Origin: Nocardia sp. alder85J
Lineage (GTDB): Bacteria; Actinomycetota; Actinomycetes; Mycobacteriales; Mycobacteriaceae
Length of the DNA stretch: 64,000 nt
NCBI RefSeq assembly: GCF_020176955.2
Contig: NZ_JAIUCZ020000005.1
Coordinates: 62,001-126,000, forward strand
Reading direction: 5' to 3'
Shown one piece after another: positions 16,309 to 25,279 of the stretch. The position numbers and the translations under genes are program-made. Position 1 is the first letter of the stretch. The number at the start of each line of letters is the position of its first letter. The notes beneath the pieces were generated by a model. The model ran no database searches, was not told the origin of the DNA, and saw nothing but the letters and a program-made list of their open reading frames with translations.

Positions 16309-17161
16309 TCACAGTGGCCTCATGACGGCCCGGCGGCGCGGATTCGGCGCCACGGGCCTGGAGATCTGCCCGATCGTGCTCGGCACGATGCAGTTCGGCT
16401 GGACGCTGTCCGGCGTCGAGTCGATGCGGGTGCTGGACCGCTACCGGGAGCTCGGCGGCAATGTCATCGACACCGCCGACATGTACGGCGGCGATCAATC
16501 GGTCGAGTCGTTCCAGCCCGGCTGGGTCATCGAGCGCTATCCCTGGCTGGCCGAGGCCATCGTGGCCGCCGGTCACGAGCTGGCCCTGCACGGCCACCGG
16601 CACATCGCCGCGCACGACCTGACCCCCGGCGAGGAGGCCGAGGACATCCAGCGGGCCTGCGCGGTGCTCGACCGAGTGCTGGGCCGGTCGTCGGCGGGCT
16701 GGCGCGGCCCGAACTACGGATACAGCGCGCACACCACGACACTGCTCGTCGCACAAGGCATCCGATACGACTCGACACTCATGGGACATCACCTCCCCTA
16801 TCTGACCCGCTCCGGCGATGCCACACTGCTCGAACTGCCCGTCGACTGGACCAACGACGACTGGCCGCAGTACGCGCAGAGTTTCGAGTTCGAATACCAC
16901 ATGCCGATCAAACCCCCGGCCGGCGCGATGGCGGTGTACCGCGCCGAGATCGCGGCCGCGACACGCCTCGGCGGACTGTGGATCGGGGTGTGGCATCCCT
17001 TCCTGAGCGCCCGGCCGGCGCGGCTGGACGCGATCGAAGACCTGGTGCGGGAGTTGCGCGACGACGACGAGATCTGGCTGGCGCCGCTGTGCGAGATCGC
17101 CGCCTACGTCCAGGACCGGATCGACGCCGGGGAATACCGGCCGATGATCGACCGGGAGTAG
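16301..17161 (+). pseudogene. In-frame chimera: aldo/keto reductase N-terminus joined to polysaccharide-deacetylase C-terminus
   Basis: A 286-codon open frame from GTG 16301 (AGGAG at 16289-16293). Residues about 1-65 are the start of an aldo/keto reductase: RRRGFGATGLEICPIVLGTM and GGNVIDTADMYGG, with the conserved Asp but without the catalytic Lys/His. From about residue 70 the sequence is the second half of a polysaccharide-deacetylase/PuuE-allantoinase-like NodB domain: PGWVIERYPW, AAGHELALHGHRH with metal His residues, GWRGPNYG, and WIGVWHPF. The NodB metal Asp (N-terminal TxDD/SxD motif) is missing. Both halves are incomplete, so a deletion fused two genes. The product might be expressed but should not be active as either enzyme. 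Confidence 0.82.
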
Positions 17162-17165
17162 CGCC

Positions 17166-18365
17166 GTGACCAACGTGACGCGGACCACCCGGATCCTGTC
17201 CGGACCACTGCCGGAACATCCGGCCGGCACGGCGATCCTCAGCGGTGCGCACTACACCGATGCCGGCCTCTTCACCGCCGAGCAGCGCCGTGTGTTCGAG
17301 CGCGGCTGGGTGTGGTCCGGTTTCGAGCACTGGCTGACCGAGCCCGGGACCGTGCACCCGGTTGAGGTCGCGGGCAGGCCGCTGTTGCTGATCCGCGGGC
17401 ACGACGACCGGATCAGGGTGTTCCACAACGCCTGCCGGCACCGCGGGATGGCCCTCGTGGTGGACCAGCCGATCACGGTCACCGGACGGCTGCGCTGCGA
17501 CTACCACTGCTGGACATACGATCTCGACGGCGCGCTGGCGACCGCGCCGCTGTATCGGCGGGGGCGCGACGGCCGCGTCGACGAGGCGGACCGGCGCCGG
17601 CTCGGACTGCTCGAAGTGCCGTCCCGGTGCTGGGCGGGCATGATTTTCGTCGACCTGGCCGATCGGGCCCGCCCGTTCGAGGACGACCTCGGGCCGCTGC
17701 TGCGCCGCTGGGCCCCTGTCGATTTCGCCCGCCTGCACCTCGCGGGTGAACGCCGCTTCGACGTCGGCGCGAATTGGAAACTGGTCGTGGAGAACTTCCT
17801 CGACTTCTATCACCTGCCGTTCATCCACCCGCAGGTCGGCCCCGTCACAGCCGCACTCGACGTCGACGATCTGGTACTCGGCGAGACCATCCTCGGCGCC
17901 GAATACCCCTGCGGCGCTGTGGGAAAGGCCGCGAAGACCGCCGCCCCGCTGCCCTTCTTCGCGGGAATCCCGGCGCAACGAGCCCGCGGCCAGGACCTGT
18001 TCTGCGTCTTCCCCAACACCCTGCTGATCCTGGAGGGCGACTGGTTGCAGGTGATCGGCTTCCAGCCCGTCTCACCGACCCGGACCGTCGAACACATGGC
18101 GGTCTTCGTGGACCGCGCCGCCGCCGGACCGGAATTCGCCGATGCCCGGAATCAGCTGTGCGACAGCCTGTTCCACATCAACGAACAAGATCTCCCGATC
18201 CTGGCGAAACTTCAGGCCGGCCGTCGCTCACCGGGTTCGGACGCGACCGCCCTGGCCCCGCAGTGGGATCAGGTGACCGCGCTGTTCCAGCACCTCGTCG
18301 CCCAGCGGCTGACCGACACCGCCGCGGACCGATCCGGCCGCGGGTCTGTCGGTGACCGGCGGTAG
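17166..18365 (+). CDS. Rieske non-heme iron oxygenase, large subunit
   Basis: 399 residues. The [2Fe-2S] Rieske ligands are CRHRG (about residues 89-93) and CDYHCW (about 110-115). The mononuclear iron site is visible as ENFLDFYHLPFIH (Asp, His, His spacing). It resembles aromatic-ring or N-demethylating oxygenases of the RHO family. GTG start 4 bp after the chimeric gene, so it belonged to the same operon. No ferredoxin or reductase is nearby and one must be supplied in trans. Substrate unknown; it may now be an orphan of the decayed pathway. Confidence 0.85.
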   Translation: MTNVTRTTRILSGPLPEHPAGTAILSGAHYTDAGLFTAEQRRVFERGWVWSGFEHWLTEPGTVHPVEVAGRPLLLIRGHDDRIRVFHNACRHRGMALVVDQPITVTGRLRCDYHCWTYDLDGALATAPLYRRGRDGRVDEADRRRLGLLEVPSRCWAGMIFVDLADRARPFEDDLGPLLRRWAPVDFARLHLAGERRFDVGANWKLVVENFLDFYHLPFIHPQVGPVTAALDVDDLVLGETILGAEYPCGAVGKAAKTAAPLPFFAGIPAQRARGQDLFCVFPNTLLILEGDWLQVIGFQPVSPTRTVEHMAVFVDRAAAGPEFADARNQLCDSLFHINEQDLPILAKLQAGRRSPGSDATALAPQWDQVTALFQHLVAQRLTDTAADRSGRGSVGDRR

Positions 18366-18404
18366 CGTCTGCGCCACAGCGTCGTTCGAGGCGGAAGGAA
18401 CCAA

Positions 18405-19484
18405 ATGCCGGCAGAAGCGCTCGTACCGTTCCGAATCACCGTGCCGGACCGCGAATTGGCCGATCTCCGGCAGCGACTGGACCGGATTCGGTGGCCCGCG
18501 CAGCCGCGCGGCGGCGAGCGAGGGTACGGCGTCTCCGGCGAGTTCGTGCGGCAACTGGTGGAGCATTGGCGCGAACGTTACGACTGGCGGGAGTGGGAGG
18601 CCCGCCTCAACACGTATCCGCAGTTCGTCACGACGATCGACGGGACCGGTGTGCACTTTCTGCACATCCGCTCGCCCGAGCCGGACGCCCTGCCGCTGGT
18701 GCTCGGCCACGGGTGGCCCGGTTCGGTCACCGAATATCTGGACGTGATCGGGCCTTTGAGCGACCCTCGCGGGCACGGGCTGGACCCTGCTGTCGCCTTC
18801 GACCTGGTGATTCCGTCCCTGCCCGGATTCGCGTGGTCGGGGCCGACACCGGAGGTGGGCTGGGGTCCGCGCCGTATCGCCCGATCCTGGGTGGTGCTGA
18901 TGCACCGGCTGGGTTACCGGCGTTACGGTGCGGCCGGCAACGACTGGGGTTCGTTCATCGCACCCGAGATCGGCCGGGCCGCACCGGAGGACGTCGTCGG
19001 CGTGCACGTGACCCAGGTTTTTCCCGCCGGTCCGGGGGAGATCCACGCAGCGCCCTACGGCCATGTCCATGCCGAGATCCCACAGACCCTCGCTCCTGCC
19101 CTGACCGATTCACCGGTGGGCCTGCTGGCGTGGAACAGCCAGTGCATGCCCGGCCTCGACCCGGACGCGCTGCTCACCCACGTGACGATCCACTGGCTGA
19201 CCGGCACCGCCGGATCGGCCTTGCGTATCTATGCCGAGGAGGACAGGCAGCAACCCCCGAGCGGTCCGACGACGATCCCGCCCGGCTTGGACGTGCCTCT
19301 CGGTGTCGCACAGTTCGCCGCCGACTGGCCGTCCGATCGTGCCCTGGCCGAGCGCGCGCATGCTCGCATCCTGTCCTGGAACGTGTACGACCGCGGCGGC
19401 CATTACGCCGCCCGCCAGGTACCGGACCTGCTGGTGGCCGACATCCGCCAGTTCTTCGCCCGCTGTTCGGTATCGGGGCGATAG
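18405..19484 (+). CDS. Epoxide hydrolase (EHN-type alpha/beta hydrolase)
   Basis: 359 residues with the N-terminal epoxide-hydrolase domain (FRITVPDRELADLRQRLD ... LNTYPQFVTTIDG) and an alpha/beta-hydrolase core. The oxyanion HGWPGS, nucleophile Asp in GNDWGS (usually GGDWGS) and catalytic His in GGHYAA are present. The family is usually about 380-390 residues, so it is slightly short in the lid region, but no key motif is lost. A GGAAGGAA site precedes ATG 18405. Cytoplasmic; it would open an epoxide to a diol. Confidence 0.87.
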   Translation: MPAEALVPFRITVPDRELADLRQRLDRIRWPAQPRGGERGYGVSGEFVRQLVEHWRERYDWREWEARLNTYPQFVTTIDGTGVHFLHIRSPEPDALPLVLGHGWPGSVTEYLDVIGPLSDPRGHGLDPAVAFDLVIPSLPGFAWSGPTPEVGWGPRRIARSWVVLMHRLGYRRYGAAGNDWGSFIAPEIGRAAPEDVVGVHVTQVFPAGPGEIHAAPYGHVHAEIPQTLAPALTDSPVGLLAWNSQCMPGLDPDALLTHVTIHWLTGTAGSALRIYAEEDRQQPPSGPTTIPPGLDVPLGVAQFAADWPSDRALAERAHARILSWNVYDRGGHYAARQVPDLLVADIRQFFARCSVSGR

Positions 19485-19547
19485 TCGTTCCGGCACACGC
19501 GTGGCCGAGGATGCGTGCGCAGGCGGTCCGCCGAGATCGGGATCGAC

Positions 19548-19573
19548 CGGCAGCCGGAGCAATTCGGCTGCCG
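19548..19573. terminator. Hairpin between convergent genes
   Basis: A perfect 9-bp stem CGGCAGCCG / CGGCTGCCG with an 8-nt loop, 64 bp after the epoxide hydrolase stop and 107 bp before the stop of the convergent LmeA-like gene. No U-tract. Probable but unproven terminator. Confidence 0.4.
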
Positions 19574-19680
19574 CCGGCCGATCCTGTTGTCGCGCGGCCC
19601 GTTCCAACTCCCCCGCCGATCCTCGCCGAGTCGTCCCCGCCGGTCCACCGAGAATCGTCCGGTCGCTGCCGGAACCGGAT

Positions 19681-20376
19681 TCAGGGCAGGTCGGAGAGGT
19701 GCATGTCGTGGGCGACGGCGGTGACGTGGAGGCCGTCGGCGGCAGGAGCGATGGCCGTCAACTGGGCGCCGAGGGGCAGTTTGTCGAGGGGCACCACGAA
19801 GGCGAGCATGTCGCGGAGCGCGGCCACCGAGACCGTGGGGCCACCGGCGGCGGCCTGGACCGCGACCGGGGTGACCTCGATGCCGCCGGCGGTGGGCGCG
19901 ACGGTGACGAAGACCGTCGCGGGCACCGGGACGCCCTCCACCTGGAATGTTCCGGTGACGCGGAGGCCCTCCGGGCTGTCGGCGATCGACTCCACACCCG
20001 AGGGGGCGAAACTTCGCACGGTGTCGTAGGGGACGACCGCCTTCGCCGTGGCGGTGGTGGCGACCAGGTTCGAGGTGCGGTCGTGCACGAGGTCCGTCAG
20101 CGGGGCGGCCACGTCGAGCAGCGTGACATCCAGGTCGTGGACGGTGATGTTCTGCCCGCTCCAGTCACCGACCCGGATGCCGATGTCGTGGTAGTGACCG
20201 TCGACGGCCTGGGTCAGGAACGGGAAGCCGGTGATGTCCACACCCGGCCGCTGCGGCAGGTCGTAGCCGGCGGCGATCCGCCGCCCGATCTCCTGCTGCG
20301 CCACCATGACCGCGACCCGGTCCCCGGCGACCAGGGCGATCGCCAGCGCGACGATCAGTATCAGTATTGCGCGCAT
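19681..20376 (-). CDS. LmeA-like (DUF2993) exported phospholipid-binding protein
   Basis: 231 residues. Residues 1-20 form a hydrophobic signal or anchor. The mature part has the DUF2993 pattern: GVDITGFPFLTQAVDGHYHDIGIRV near the N-terminus, and alternating beta strands throughout. In mycobacteria the family member LmeA is a periplasmic lipid-binding protein involved in lipomannan elongation. Assigning the same substrate here would be inference. Single gene, convergent with the epoxide hydrolase. Confidence 0.82.
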   Translation of the reverse strand: MRAILILIVALAIALVAGDRVAVMVAQQEIGRRIAAGYDLPQRPGVDITGFPFLTQAVDGHYHDIGIRVGDWSGQNITVHDLDVTLLDVAAPLTDLVHDRTSNLVATTATAKAVVPYDTVRSFAPSGVESIADSPEGLRVTGTFQVEGVPVPATVFVTVAPTAGGIEVTPVAVQAAAGGPTVSVAALRDMLAFVVPLDKLPLGAQLTAIAPAADGLHVTAVAHDMHLSDLP

Positions 20377-20997
20377 GCGCTCACCCGTCCGGTCATCTCA
20401 CCATCATGCTGTGGATCGCGGACACCGATGTCCGCGACCCGCCATCGTCGCGGAGATACCCAGTGGACGGCGATATTCACCGGATCCGGTCGCCGAACGC
20501 CCACGGCGCGCGGGCGAACGGCGTGCCGCCGACCACCCGACAGGCCCTCTCTCACCCGGCCGCGGGTCCCCGGCCGCCGCCGGGAGTCCTCCGCCGGCCC
20601 CTGGCTGCCGGAGTCGCCGCTCACCGCCGCGGATGTGGCGAGGACGTCGAGTTGCCCGGAAATTCGTCCCTGGCAATGATTCTGGTGCTGGAGGTCGACA
20701 ATCGGTGCACGCCAGTGTGTTTCGGGACGAGGTTCGCATCGGGACGTAGCGGACAAGAGCGGACAACGGCGGGTCCGGTCCTTGTCCTGGTTCGGACATG
20801 GGTGATACATTTCTCTTGCGACCATTGCGTGACAGCACATTTCGAGACTTCTCCCGTTGCTGGACATCGCTTTCTGCTGACGGTACGCAATACATCGAGC
20901 CGATCATCCGGTGGCAGGCCCGCAGCGGTGCGGGCTTACCGCACCTGTTTGTCGTACTTCTGAAATTCAGATACAAGCGCAGGGGAAGGTGGCGGTC
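20377..20997. other. 621-bp non-coding stretch upstream of the furan-synthase cluster
   Basis: No frame here shows family similarity or convincing codon bias. The right third (about 20790-20990) is relatively AT-rich and should hold the promoter of the mfnB-like cluster. A candidate TTGTCC (20776-20781) with a TACATT-like box about 18 bp later is weak. A strong GGGGAAGG ribosome site lies 9 nt before ATG 20998. A short open frame at 20798-21010 has no supporting feature. Confidence 0.4.
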
Positions 20998-21732
20998 ATG
21001 CGCCTGTTGATATCTCCCGATAATGTCGACGAGGCGGTCGTGTGTGCGGCGGCGGCCGAATTCCTGGATATCGTCGACGTCAAGAAACCCGACGAAGGGT
21101 CGCTCGGCGCGAATTATCCCTGGGTCATCCGTGAGATCCGGGGCGTCGTGCCCGAGGACAAACCGGTGTCGGCCACGCTCGGCGATGTGCCGTACAAGCC
21201 GGGTACGGTCGCGCAGGCGGCGCTCGGCGCCGCGGTGGCCGGGGCCACGTACATCAAGGTCGGCCTGATGGGATGTGTGACCACCGATCAGGGCATCGAG
21301 GTCATGCGCGGGGTGCGGCGGGCGGTGAAGGAATACAACCCGGACGCGCTGGTGGTGGCCTCCGGATATGCCGACGCGCATCGTGTCGGTTGTATCAGCC
21401 CGCTGGCCGTTCCCTATATCGCGGAACAATCCGGATCGGATGTGGCGATGCTCGATACGGCGATCAAGGACGGCAGGAGTTTGTTCGATCATCTGCCCGT
21501 CGACGTGTGCGCGCGGTTCGTGGAACTCGCCCACGAGGCGGAATTGCTCGCCGCGCTGGCGGGAAGCGTGAAGATCGAGCACCTCGCCGCGCTCACCGCG
21601 ATCGGGACCGACATCGTCGGGGTGCGCGGCGCGGTGTGCGAGGGTGGTGATCGCAATCGCGGCCGGATCCGGCCGCAATTGATCGCCGTGTTCCGGGCGG
21701 AAATGGATCGGCACGGGGTCACGGTGGGCTGA
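20998..21732 (+). CDS. (5-formylfuran-3-yl)methyl phosphate synthase-like protein (MfnB family)
   Basis: 244 residues. Sequence is closely MfnB-like throughout: ISPDNVDEA, DIVDVKKPDEGSLGANYPWVIRE, SATLGDVPYKPGT, GATYIKVGLMG, and MLDTAIKDGRSLFDHL. In methanogens MfnB condenses two glyceraldehyde-3-phosphates into the furan precursor of methanofuran, using lysines near 27, 85 and 155 and an Asp near 151. The equivalents here are K29, K87, K157 and D153, so catalysis should be conserved. Actinomycetes make no methanofuran, so the furan must have another fate. The three tightly linked downstream genes (aldehyde dehydrogenase, alcohol dehydrogenase, methyltransferase) suggest it is oxidised and methylated. 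Confidence 0.87.
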   Translation: MRLLISPDNVDEAVVCAAAAEFLDIVDVKKPDEGSLGANYPWVIREIRGVVPEDKPVSATLGDVPYKPGTVAQAALGAAVAGATYIKVGLMGCVTTDQGIEVMRGVRRAVKEYNPDALVVASGYADAHRVGCISPLAVPYIAEQSGSDVAMLDTAIKDGRSLFDHLPVDVCARFVELAHEAELLAALAGSVKIEHLAALTAIGTDIVGVRGAVCEGGDRNRGRIRPQLIAVFRAEMDRHGVTVG

Positions 21733-21736
21733 TCCG

Positions 21737-23137
21737 ATGACCGTGACGCGCGCGGATGCCCATCGGGGCACGGTTTTCGACGTGGTGAATCCGGCGACCG
21801 GGGAGGTTTTCGCCCAGGCGCCGCAACATTCACCGGCCGATCTGGATGCCGCTGTCGCGCGGGCATGCACGGCATGGCCGGCCTGGCGCGCGGATGCCGC
21901 GGGGCGGCGGGCGGCGATGATCGAAGCGGCGGCCGCCGTGGAGCATTCGGGCCCGGAATTGGCGACGTTGCTGACCCGGGAACAGGGCAAGCCGCTGGCG
22001 GAATCGCGGGCCGAGATAGCGCGGGTGGCGACCCGGCTGCGGCATTTCTCCGGGCTGACGCCGCGGACCGAATTGCTCCGCGACGGCCGGGCGATGCGCA
22101 GTGAACTGCGATGGCGGTCGCTCGGCCCGGTCGCCGCCATCACGCCGTGGAATTTTCCGCTCCAATTGGCTTCGGCCAAGATCGCACCCGCGTTCGCCGC
22201 CGGCAGCACCGTCGTACTCAAACCGTCGCCGTACACGCCGCTGGCGACGGCACTGCTGGAATCGGTGCTGGGCGCGGTGCTGCCGCCCGGAGTGTTCGGC
22301 GTCGTCACCGGGCGCGAACCGCTGGGATCGCTGCTCGCCGGGCATCCGGACATCGCCCACGTGACCTTCACCGGCTCGATCGCCACGGGCCGGAAGGTCG
22401 CGGTACAGGCGGCCCGCGGGCTCAAACGCGTGACCCTGGAACTGGGCGGTAACGATGCCGCGATAATTCTCGACGACGCGGATGTCGCACAGATCGCCGA
22501 CGCATTGTTCTGGTCGGCGTTCCGCAATTGCGGGCAGGTCTGTATGGCGGTCAAACGGGTGTACGCGCCCGATCGCCTGTACGACGATGTGGTCGCCGCG
22601 CTCGCATTCCGCGCGCGGCGGGCGATCGTCGGCGACGGGCTGGCCGAGGCGACCCGGATCGGCCCGGTCAACAATGTGCCCCAATTGGAGCGGGTCGAAC
22701 TGCTGGTCGCGGCGAGCCGGGCCGCGGGCGCGCGCGTCGCGGCGGGCGGTCACCGGCCGGACCGCCCCGGATATTTCTTCGCCCCGACAATTCTCGCCGA
22801 CGTGCCCGGTGACGCCGCGGTGGTGACCGAGGAACAATTCGGCCCGGTATTGCCGGTGATCCGCTATTCGAATCTCGACACCGCCGTGCGGGCGGCCAAT
22901 GCCACCCGCTTCGGACTGGGCGGCTCGGTCTGGGGCACCGATCTGGACCGGGCCGCCGCGGTCGCCGACCGGCTGGAGTGCGGCACGGTCTGGATCAACC
23001 ATCACGCGGAACTGTCACTGGCACAACCGTTCACCGGTATGAAGGACAGCGGCGTCGGCGTCGCCGGCGGGGAGTGGGGCATGTACGGCAATCTCCGGCC
23101 GATGGTCGTCCACCGGCCGGAATCGGCGGACGGATAA
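21737..23137 (+). CDS. Aldehyde dehydrogenase of the furan cluster
   Basis: 466 residues, starting 4 bp after the mfnB-like stop. ALDH motifs: PWNFPL, FTGSIATG, LELGGND with the catalytic Glu, and FRNCGQVCMAVKR with the catalytic Cys. The pattern is like succinate-semialdehyde and aromatic-aldehyde dehydrogenases. By position it is the obvious enzyme to oxidise the 5-formyl group of the MfnB product to a furoic acid; that assignment is inferred from linkage only. Confidence 0.87.
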   Translation: MTVTRADAHRGTVFDVVNPATGEVFAQAPQHSPADLDAAVARACTAWPAWRADAAGRRAAMIEAAAAVEHSGPELATLLTREQGKPLAESRAEIARVATRLRHFSGLTPRTELLRDGRAMRSELRWRSLGPVAAITPWNFPLQLASAKIAPAFAAGSTVVLKPSPYTPLATALLESVLGAVLPPGVFGVVTGREPLGSLLAGHPDIAHVTFTGSIATGRKVAVQAARGLKRVTLELGGNDAAIILDDADVAQIADALFWSAFRNCGQVCMAVKRVYAPDRLYDDVVAALAFRARRAIVGDGLAEATRIGPVNNVPQLERVELLVAASRAAGARVAAGGHRPDRPGYFFAPTILADVPGDAAVVTEEQFGPVLPVIRYSNLDTAVRAANATRFGLGGSVWGTDLDRAAAVADRLECGTVWINHHAELSLAQPFTGMKDSGVGVAGGEWGMYGNLRPMVVHRPESADG

Positions 23138-23148
23138 GGGGTTTCGTC

Positions 23149-24252
23149 ATGCGGGTCACCGCTGCGGTATTGCGCGACCACGGCACACCGTTCACCCTCG
23201 AGGACATCGATCTGCGCGCTCGCCTCGACACCGGCGAGATCCTGGTCCGGATCGCCGGGTGCGGGTTGTGCCACACCGATCTGGCCGTGCGCGGCTCGGC
23301 CGGGCAGTCACCGCTGCCCGCGATCCTCGGCCACGAGGGGGCGGGCGTCGTGACGGCCGTCGGCGCGGGTGTGACCGATATCGGGGTCGGCGACCACGTG
23401 CTGCTGAGCTTCGATTCGTGCGGGCGGTGCGAGCACTGCCTGCGGGGCACGCCGTCCTATTGCGAATCCTTCGCCGCCCTGAATCTTTTCGGCGCGCGCC
23501 CGGACGACGCGGGCAGATTCACCGATCGCGAGGGCCGGCAGCTGGCGCCCCGCTGGTTCGGGCAGTCGGCCTTCGCACAATACGCGGTGGCGCGGGCCCG
23601 CAACGCCGTCGCGGTGGATCGCGCGCTGCCGATCGAACTGCTCGGCCCGCTCGGCTGCGGCTTCCTCACCGGGGCGGGTTCGGTGCTGTCCGCATTCCGG
23701 ATGTCCGCCGGGGACACACTGGCGGTGCTCGGCGCCGGGGCCGTGGGGCTGGCCGCCGTCATGGCCGCGCGGGCCACGGCGGCGACGGTACTGGCCGTGG
23801 ACCGGCACCGCGAGCGGCTCGCGCTCGCCGAAAGGTTCGGCGCCACAGCGATTCCCGCGGACACCCCCGACCTCGGCGGCGAACTGCGGCGGCACGGCCG
23901 CGGCGGGGTCCGATTCGCGCTCGACACCACCGGATCCGGCGAGCTGATCAATCACGCGCTGTCGGCCCTGCTGCCCCGGGGCACGCTGGCGGTGATCAGC
24001 CGGCACCGCGCACCGCTGACCCTCGCGCCCGGACTGCTCGACCGCGGCCGCCGCCTGGTGCACCTCTGCGAGGGAGACGCCGTGCCGCGCATCCTGATTC
24101 CGCGCCTGATCGCACTGTGGCAGCGCGGTTCGTTCCCCTTCGACCAGTTGATCACCACCTATCCCCTGGCGGCGATCAACGACGCCGAACGCGACTGCCT
24201 CGCCGGGCGGGTGGTCAAACCCGTCCTGCTGCCGCCGCACGCCGGCCGGTGA
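23149..24252 (+). CDS. Zinc-dependent alcohol dehydrogenase of the furan cluster
   Basis: 367 residues from ATG 23149. Catalytic zinc ligands: CGLCHTD and GHEGAG. Structural zinc: a four-Cys lobe, C-GRCEHCLRGTPSYC. Rossmann motif: VLGAGAVGLAAV. The overall pattern is that of aryl-alcohol/benzyl-alcohol dehydrogenases. In the cluster it could interconvert the hydroxymethyl and formyl groups of the furan after phosphate removal. It is 11 bp from the ALDH stop and part of the same transcript. Confidence 0.87.
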   Translation: MRVTAAVLRDHGTPFTLEDIDLRARLDTGEILVRIAGCGLCHTDLAVRGSAGQSPLPAILGHEGAGVVTAVGAGVTDIGVGDHVLLSFDSCGRCEHCLRGTPSYCESFAALNLFGARPDDAGRFTDREGRQLAPRWFGQSAFAQYAVARARNAVAVDRALPIELLGPLGCGFLTGAGSVLSAFRMSAGDTLAVLGAGAVGLAAVMAARATAATVLAVDRHRERLALAERFGATAIPADTPDLGGELRRHGRGGVRFALDTTGSGELINHALSALLPRGTLAVISRHRAPLTLAPGLLDRGRRLVHLCEGDAVPRILIPRLIALWQRGSFPFDQLITTYPLAAINDAERDCLAGRVVKPVLLPPHAGR

Positions 24253-24302
24253 CCCGCAGCCGGACAAAGGCTTTCCTGCCCGATCGAACAGAAGGAGCTG
24301 TC

Positions 24303-25214
24303 ATGCACCAGACCCCGGATTCCGGCATCGGCGGCGGCGTCGGACGCACGGCCCTGTTGGTCGCCGCCGCCCGGGCGATCGAGACCCATCGCACCGACTG
24401 CCTGGCCGGCGACATCTACGCCGAGCACTTCGTCCGCGCCGCACGGGTTTCGGCGGCGTGGCCGACCCGTCCGGCACAGGTACCCGATGGCGACGCGAAT
24501 CCCCTGTGGGGCAGGTTCGCTCGCTATTTCGGTTTGCGCACCAGGGTTTTCGACGATTTCCTGATGCAGGAGGCTTCCTCGGGCGTACGGCAGATCGTGC
24601 TGCTCGGCGCCGGGCTCGACACCCGCGCCTACCGGCTCGAATGGCCCGCGGGCCGGGTGGTCTACGAGATCGACCGGGCCGAGGTGCTGGACTTCAAACA
24701 CGACGTGCTCGGCGCGGTCGCCGCCGGTCCGGGCACCGCCAGGCGGCCGATCGCCGCCGATCTCGCCGAGGACTGGGCGCAACCGCTGCTGCGGGCCGGT
24801 TTCGACCCGATCGCGCCGGCCGCCTGGCTGATCGAGGGGGTGCTGTTCTACCTGTCCGCGGCGGCCGAGCGGCACCTGTTCGACACGCTGGATCGGCTCA
24901 GCGCCGAGGGCAGCCACGTCGCCTTCGAGATCAAGCCCGGCCTGGAACCGCCGGAGGTCCGCGACAGCGCCATCTACGCGGAGACCAGGCGGCAGCTGCA
25001 CATCGACCTGCCCGCGCTGTTCGACCACGACCCGCGCCCGGACTCCGCCGGCTATCTGGCCCATCGCGGCTGGTCCGTCGAGACCCATACCCCGTTCGAC
25101 TTCGCCGCCCGGCACCGATGCCGGCTGTGGCCCGAGCCGCACGACGCCCTGGCGAGCAACCGCTGGGTGTTCGCCGCGCGGTCCGGCGGTGACCGGTCCG
25201 CCCGGAGCGCCTGA
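24303..25214 (+). CDS. SAM-dependent methyltransferase (TIGR00027/LCMT-like) of the furan cluster
   Basis: 303 residues from ATG 24303, behind a strong AGAAGGAG (24290-24297). The motif-I region is QIVLLGAGLDTRAYRL followed by YEIDRAEVLDFK, the signature of the leucine-carboxyl-methyltransferase-like family that is abundant in mycobacteria and Nocardia. Known relatives methylate carboxylates and hydroxyls of natural products. As the last gene of the four, it could methyl-esterify a furoic acid or O-methylate the hydroxymethyl group. Substrate unproven. Confidence 0.85.
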   Translation: MHQTPDSGIGGGVGRTALLVAAARAIETHRTDCLAGDIYAEHFVRAARVSAAWPTRPAQVPDGDANPLWGRFARYFGLRTRVFDDFLMQEASSGVRQIVLLGAGLDTRAYRLEWPAGRVVYEIDRAEVLDFKHDVLGAVAAGPGTARRPIAADLAEDWAQPLLRAGFDPIAPAAWLIEGVLFYLSAAAERHLFDTLDRLSAEGSHVAFEIKPGLEPPEVRDSAIYAETRRQLHIDLPALFDHDPRPDSAGYLAHRGWSVETHTPFDFAARHRCRLWPEPHDALASNRWVFAARSGGDRSARSA

Positions 25215-25279
25215 TCGGCGGACACCGCCGCGGATCGCGGTGCGTCACGGTGTCGGTGGCTGCGGTTACCGTCTGTGCT

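Noticed and set aside
20367..20963. 198-codon frame before the furan cluster
   Set aside because: Starts within the LmeA-like gene on the other strand and has mixed-codon, Arg/Pro/Ser-rich content without any motif.
20798..21010. 70-codon frame overlapping the mfnB-like start
   Set aside because: Wrong frame relative to the synthase, no ribosome site and no homology; probably leader sequence.
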